DNA of 64,000 bases from Kitasatospora purpeofusca (GTDB taxonomy: Bacteria > Actinomycetota > Actinomycetes > Streptomycetales > Streptomycetaceae): positions 310,001 through 374,000 of the forward strand of contig NZ_JODS01000003.1 of NCBI RefSeq assembly GCF_000718025.1, given 5' to 3'. A model generated the notes under the pieces. The model was given only the letters and a program-made list of their open reading frames with translations, had not been told where the DNA came from and made no database searches. Shown here piece after piece: positions 61,988-64,000 of the stretch; the first letter of the stretch is position 1; each line of letters starts with the position of its first letter. The position numbers and the translations under genes are program-made.

Positions 61988-63645
61988 GCGACGACCGGCG
62001 TCCCACGCCCGACCACGAGCCGGACGGCGAGGCTGCCGGCCCCCAGCGTCCCGACCCGCAGCGTCCCGACCCGCAGCGTCCCGAGGCCGAGCGCCCCGAC
62101 CCGCAGCGTCCCGAGGCCGAGCGCCCCGAGGCCAAGCGCCCCGACCGGGACGGCCCGCGCGGCAACCGGGCCGCGGCGGGCGGCGCCGGTACCGGCGTCA
62201 CCACCCCGGTCGGCGGGGAGTCGCCGATGGAGCGGCTGCTCCGGGAGGCACTGGCGGCCCGCGCCGCCCGGATCACCGCCCAGGACCTGCGCCCGGCCGA
62301 CCCGCCGAAGGGGCCCCGCAACCGCAGGCGGCCCGCCTACCTGGTGGGTCTGCCTCTGATGGGACTCGCCGCGGCCATGATCGTCGGCGTGCTCACCGTC
62401 CCCAGCGACATCCTCGCCGACAAGGGCGACGACGCGCCGGCGGCGACGATGAGCGACGGCCCGGTGCCGACCCGGGGCGCCGACGGGGCGACCCCGAGCG
62501 GCTTCCCCGCACCGCCCGCCGACGACCCGGCCCGCCCGGTCGGGGAAGCGGCCCCGGGGACGACCGGAGGTCCGTCGGCCACCGCCCCGGGCACCGGAAC
62601 CGGGACCGGGACCGGGCCGGTGCTGCCCGGCCAGGAGGGGGAGACCGCCGCACCGCCGGGGGCCGGGGCGGGAGCGTCCTCCCCGTCGCCCGGCGGCCCG
62701 GCGGCCGGAGCGCAGTCCGCCCCACCGCCCCCGGTGGTGCCCGCGCCCTCGGGCACGGTCCGCCAGGGCGGCGGCGTCGCGCTGAGCTTCGACGGTCTGA
62801 CGGGGACGGAGGCGATCGTCGGCGCCGGCCCGACGACCTTCTCGGTGACCTGGCGCAACACCACCCAGCGGCTGTACGACGCGGTGGCCCCGGTGGTCTC
62901 GGTCCGGACGCTCACCGGCGCCGTCCGCTCCGGCCGGTCGGTGCGCGGCCGGCTCCAGCGCGAGGAGGAGGGCGGCGGCTGGACGGACGTCCCGCTGACC
63001 GTGGGTTCGGGCGCCTATCTGGCCTCGGGCGACGCGGCCGCGTTCGCGCTCGCCCCGGGGGCCGCCCGGACGCTCCGCTACCGGCTGGACCCCTCGATCG
63101 ACAGCGCGGAGGGGACGCTGCTGATCGAGGCCCTGGCGGTGCTGCCGAGCACACCGGAGCGGTTCGAGGAGGGTTCGGCGCTGGCGCCCCTGCTGCTGAC
63201 GAGCGCCCCGGCGGCCAGCCGGACGGCGCCCGAGCTGAGACTCAACTACGCGGCGAGCGACGGGGTGATCGCCGGGCGGCCCAGCTCGTTCGCGATCACC
63301 ATCAGCAATCCCGGGGCGGCACCGCTGGCCTCGGTGGTGCCCACCCTGGTGCTGACCGGTGCGGACGCGGCCAAAGCGGTCGTCGAGACCAGGTACGGCG
63401 CCGGCGCCGGGGTCCGCCGGCTGCCGGTGGCGCCGGACGGCAACGGGCAGCTGGTGGTCGACACCTCGCTGCTGGAGCGGCTGATGCGTCCGCACGAGTC
63501 GAAGTACCTGGAGTTCCAGGTCAGCGTCCCGGAGGACTGGAAGCCCAACGCGGACTTCGCGGTGGTCGTGGGGGCCAGGGGCGACGGCCGGGACGCGGCG
63601 CCGATCCTGATCCGGCCGAGGTTCGCGGCGGCGGCCGACTCCTGA
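61984..63645 (+). CDS. Single-pass membrane protein, putative anti-sigma/sensor
   Basis: A 553-residue protein. A cytoplasmic N-terminus (1-115) holds DPQRP/EAERP repeats and a MERLLREALAARAARI helix. One membrane helix follows (YLVGLPLMGLAAAMIVGVL, about 119-137), then a Pro/Gly/Ala/Thr-rich extracellular linker (140-255), then a beta-rich ectodomain (265-553) with TTFSVTWRNTTQRLYDAVAP near its start, homologous in pattern to the secreted protein at 59588. Translational coupling to the sigma factor suggests it binds that factor, though no zinc anti-sigma (ZAS) motif is seen. The anti-sigma role is an inference. Confidence 0.62.
   Translation: MSDDRRPTPDHEPDGEAAGPQRPDPQRPDPQRPEAERPDPQRPEAERPEAKRPDRDGPRGNRAAAGGAGTGVTTPVGGESPMERLLREALAARAARITAQDLRPADPPKGPRNRRRPAYLVGLPLMGLAAAMIVGVLTVPSDILADKGDDAPAATMSDGPVPTRGADGATPSGFPAPPADDPARPVGEAAPGTTGGPSATAPGTGTGTGTGPVLPGQEGETAAPPGAGAGASSPSPGGPAAGAQSAPPPPVVPAPSGTVRQGGGVALSFDGLTGTEAIVGAGPTTFSVTWRNTTQRLYDAVAPVVSVRTLTGAVRSGRSVRGRLQREEEGGGWTDVPLTVGSGAYLASGDAAAFALAPGAARTLRYRLDPSIDSAEGTLLIEALAVLPSTPERFEEGSALAPLLLTSAPAASRTAPELRLNYAASDGVIAGRPSSFAITISNPGAAPLASVVPTLVLTGADAAKAVVETRYGAGAGVRRLPVAPDGNGQLVVDTSLLERLMRPHESKYLEFQVSVPEDWKPNADFAVVVGARGDGRDAAPILIRPRFAAAADS
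62041..62150. repeat. 15-bp coding repeats in the membrane protein N-terminus
   Basis: Imperfect 15-bp units coding DPQRP or EAERP, seven or so copies, give a charged, proline-rich cytoplasmic tail. Confidence 0.85.
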
Positions 63646-63700
63646 CCGCCCCGGGCCGCCCGGCCGGCGGCCGCCGACCTGTGACGAGGCCCGTCGGCGC

Positions 63701-63727
63701 TCCGGCCCCCACTGCTCGGGGGCCGGA
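63701..63727. terminator. Hairpin between convergent genes
   Basis: A 10-bp perfect stem TCCGGCCCCC/GGGGGCCGGA (63701-63710 with 63718-63727) with a 7-base loop lies between the membrane-protein gene and the convergent peptidase gene. A 16-base direct duplication GGACCGCAGACGGGCC follows. Confidence 0.7.
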
Positions 63728-63835
63728 CCGCAGACGGGCCGGACCGCAGACGGGCCGGGTCGCTCCGGGGCGCATCCGCCCCGGAGCGTCGTTCGTGGAC
63801 CCTGCTGGTGGGCCCTGTTGGTGAGCCCGGGTTCG

Positions 63836-64000
63836 TCAGCCCTGGTTGAACGAGGCCATCCACGCCTCGACGTCCTCGGAGCGGCGCGGCAGGCCGGCCG
63901 AGAGGTTCTCGTTGCCGTCGGCGGTGACCAGGATGTCGTCCTCGATCCGGACGCCGATGCCGCGGTACTCCTCGGGGACGGTCAGGTCGTCCTGCTGGAA
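63836..64000 (-). CDS. Xaa-Pro aminopeptidase (aminopeptidase P), C-terminal end
   Basis: The last 54 residues of an M24-family metallopeptidase; the gene continues beyond the right edge. GVRIEDDILVTADGNENLS matches the final conserved block of aminopeptidase P, in which the Glu of RIEDD is a metal ligand. The tail LPRRSEDVEAWMASFNQG is typical of actinobacterial PepP. The enzyme removes an N-terminal residue that precedes proline. Only this fragment can be judged; the catalytic Asp/His ligands lie outside the window. Confidence 0.88.
   Translation of the reverse strand, partial: FQQDDLTVPEEYRGIGVRIEDDILVTADGNENLSAGLPRRSEDVEAWMASFNQG

Overview
The window is high-GC actinobacterial DNA of the Streptomycetaceae type (Streptomyces or Kitasatospora). 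Nearly every gene has G or C in third codon position. The core genes are also typical: Lsr2, split PurS/PurQ/PurL, dnaK-grpE-dnaJ-hspR with HAIR operators, a TipA-type MerR regulator, and a SenS/SenR/HbpS set. Genus is an inference. Most of the window is chromosomal core, with a few accessory patches.

1-7.5 kb: the 5' part of a drug-type ABC ATPase gene, two tandem tRNA-Gly(GCC) genes, lsr2, the purS-purQ-purL operon, a mycothiol-dependent-isomerase-like gene, a secreted metzincin-like DUF3152 protein and a DUF3151 gene. 7.5-20 kb: fructose-bisphosphate aldolase, a DedA protein, a pyrE gene broken at a hairpin and poly-C scar, a CoxG-like membrane protein, a membrane spermidine-synthase-like protein with a DUF2617 gene, an aminotransferase, a YbjN protein, clpB with a HAIR operator, and a LysR regulator divergent from a TDT transporter.

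22-26.3 kb is the most unusual stretch. It holds three paralogous regulators (TrmB-like N-terminus, LuxR-type C-terminus), a MilB/DNPH1-like N-glycosidase and a 60-residue exported peptide with atypical codon use. I propose it as a possible undescribed signalling locus. 26.4-31 kb is the dnaK-grpE-dnaJ-hspR heat-shock operon.

31-38.4 kb: an Fe-S oxidoreductase, a sugar-nucleotide transferase, a Yip1-like protein, an AlaX-like editing hydrolase, dcd, a zinc-ribbon protein and tRNA-Gly(CCC). 38.5-43 kb: directly beside that tRNA lies a lower-GC two-gene unit, a GHKL (MutL/MORC-like) ATPase and a Z1-domain helicase-like protein. It resembles a cut-down MZA-type defence locus. 43.5-48.2 kb: a STAND-like TPR protein lacking the P-loop lysine, a convergent overlapping glycerophosphotransferase-like gene with an internal 7-bp tandem repeat, and a TetR regulator.

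48.7-54.9 kb: SenR-SenS and divergent hbpS (redox and haem sensing), a YunG-like protein, a hydroxyisobutyrate-dehydrogenase-like enzyme and a LAxTG sortase substrate. 55-64 kb: a membrane glycosyltransferase, an aquaporin-like protein, tipA with a recognisable MerR-type promoter, and a GlxA-type regulator. Then come a secreted protein, a sigma factor and a membrane protein, the first and last of which share an ectodomain (possible surface signalling). The window closes on the C-terminus of an aminopeptidase P.
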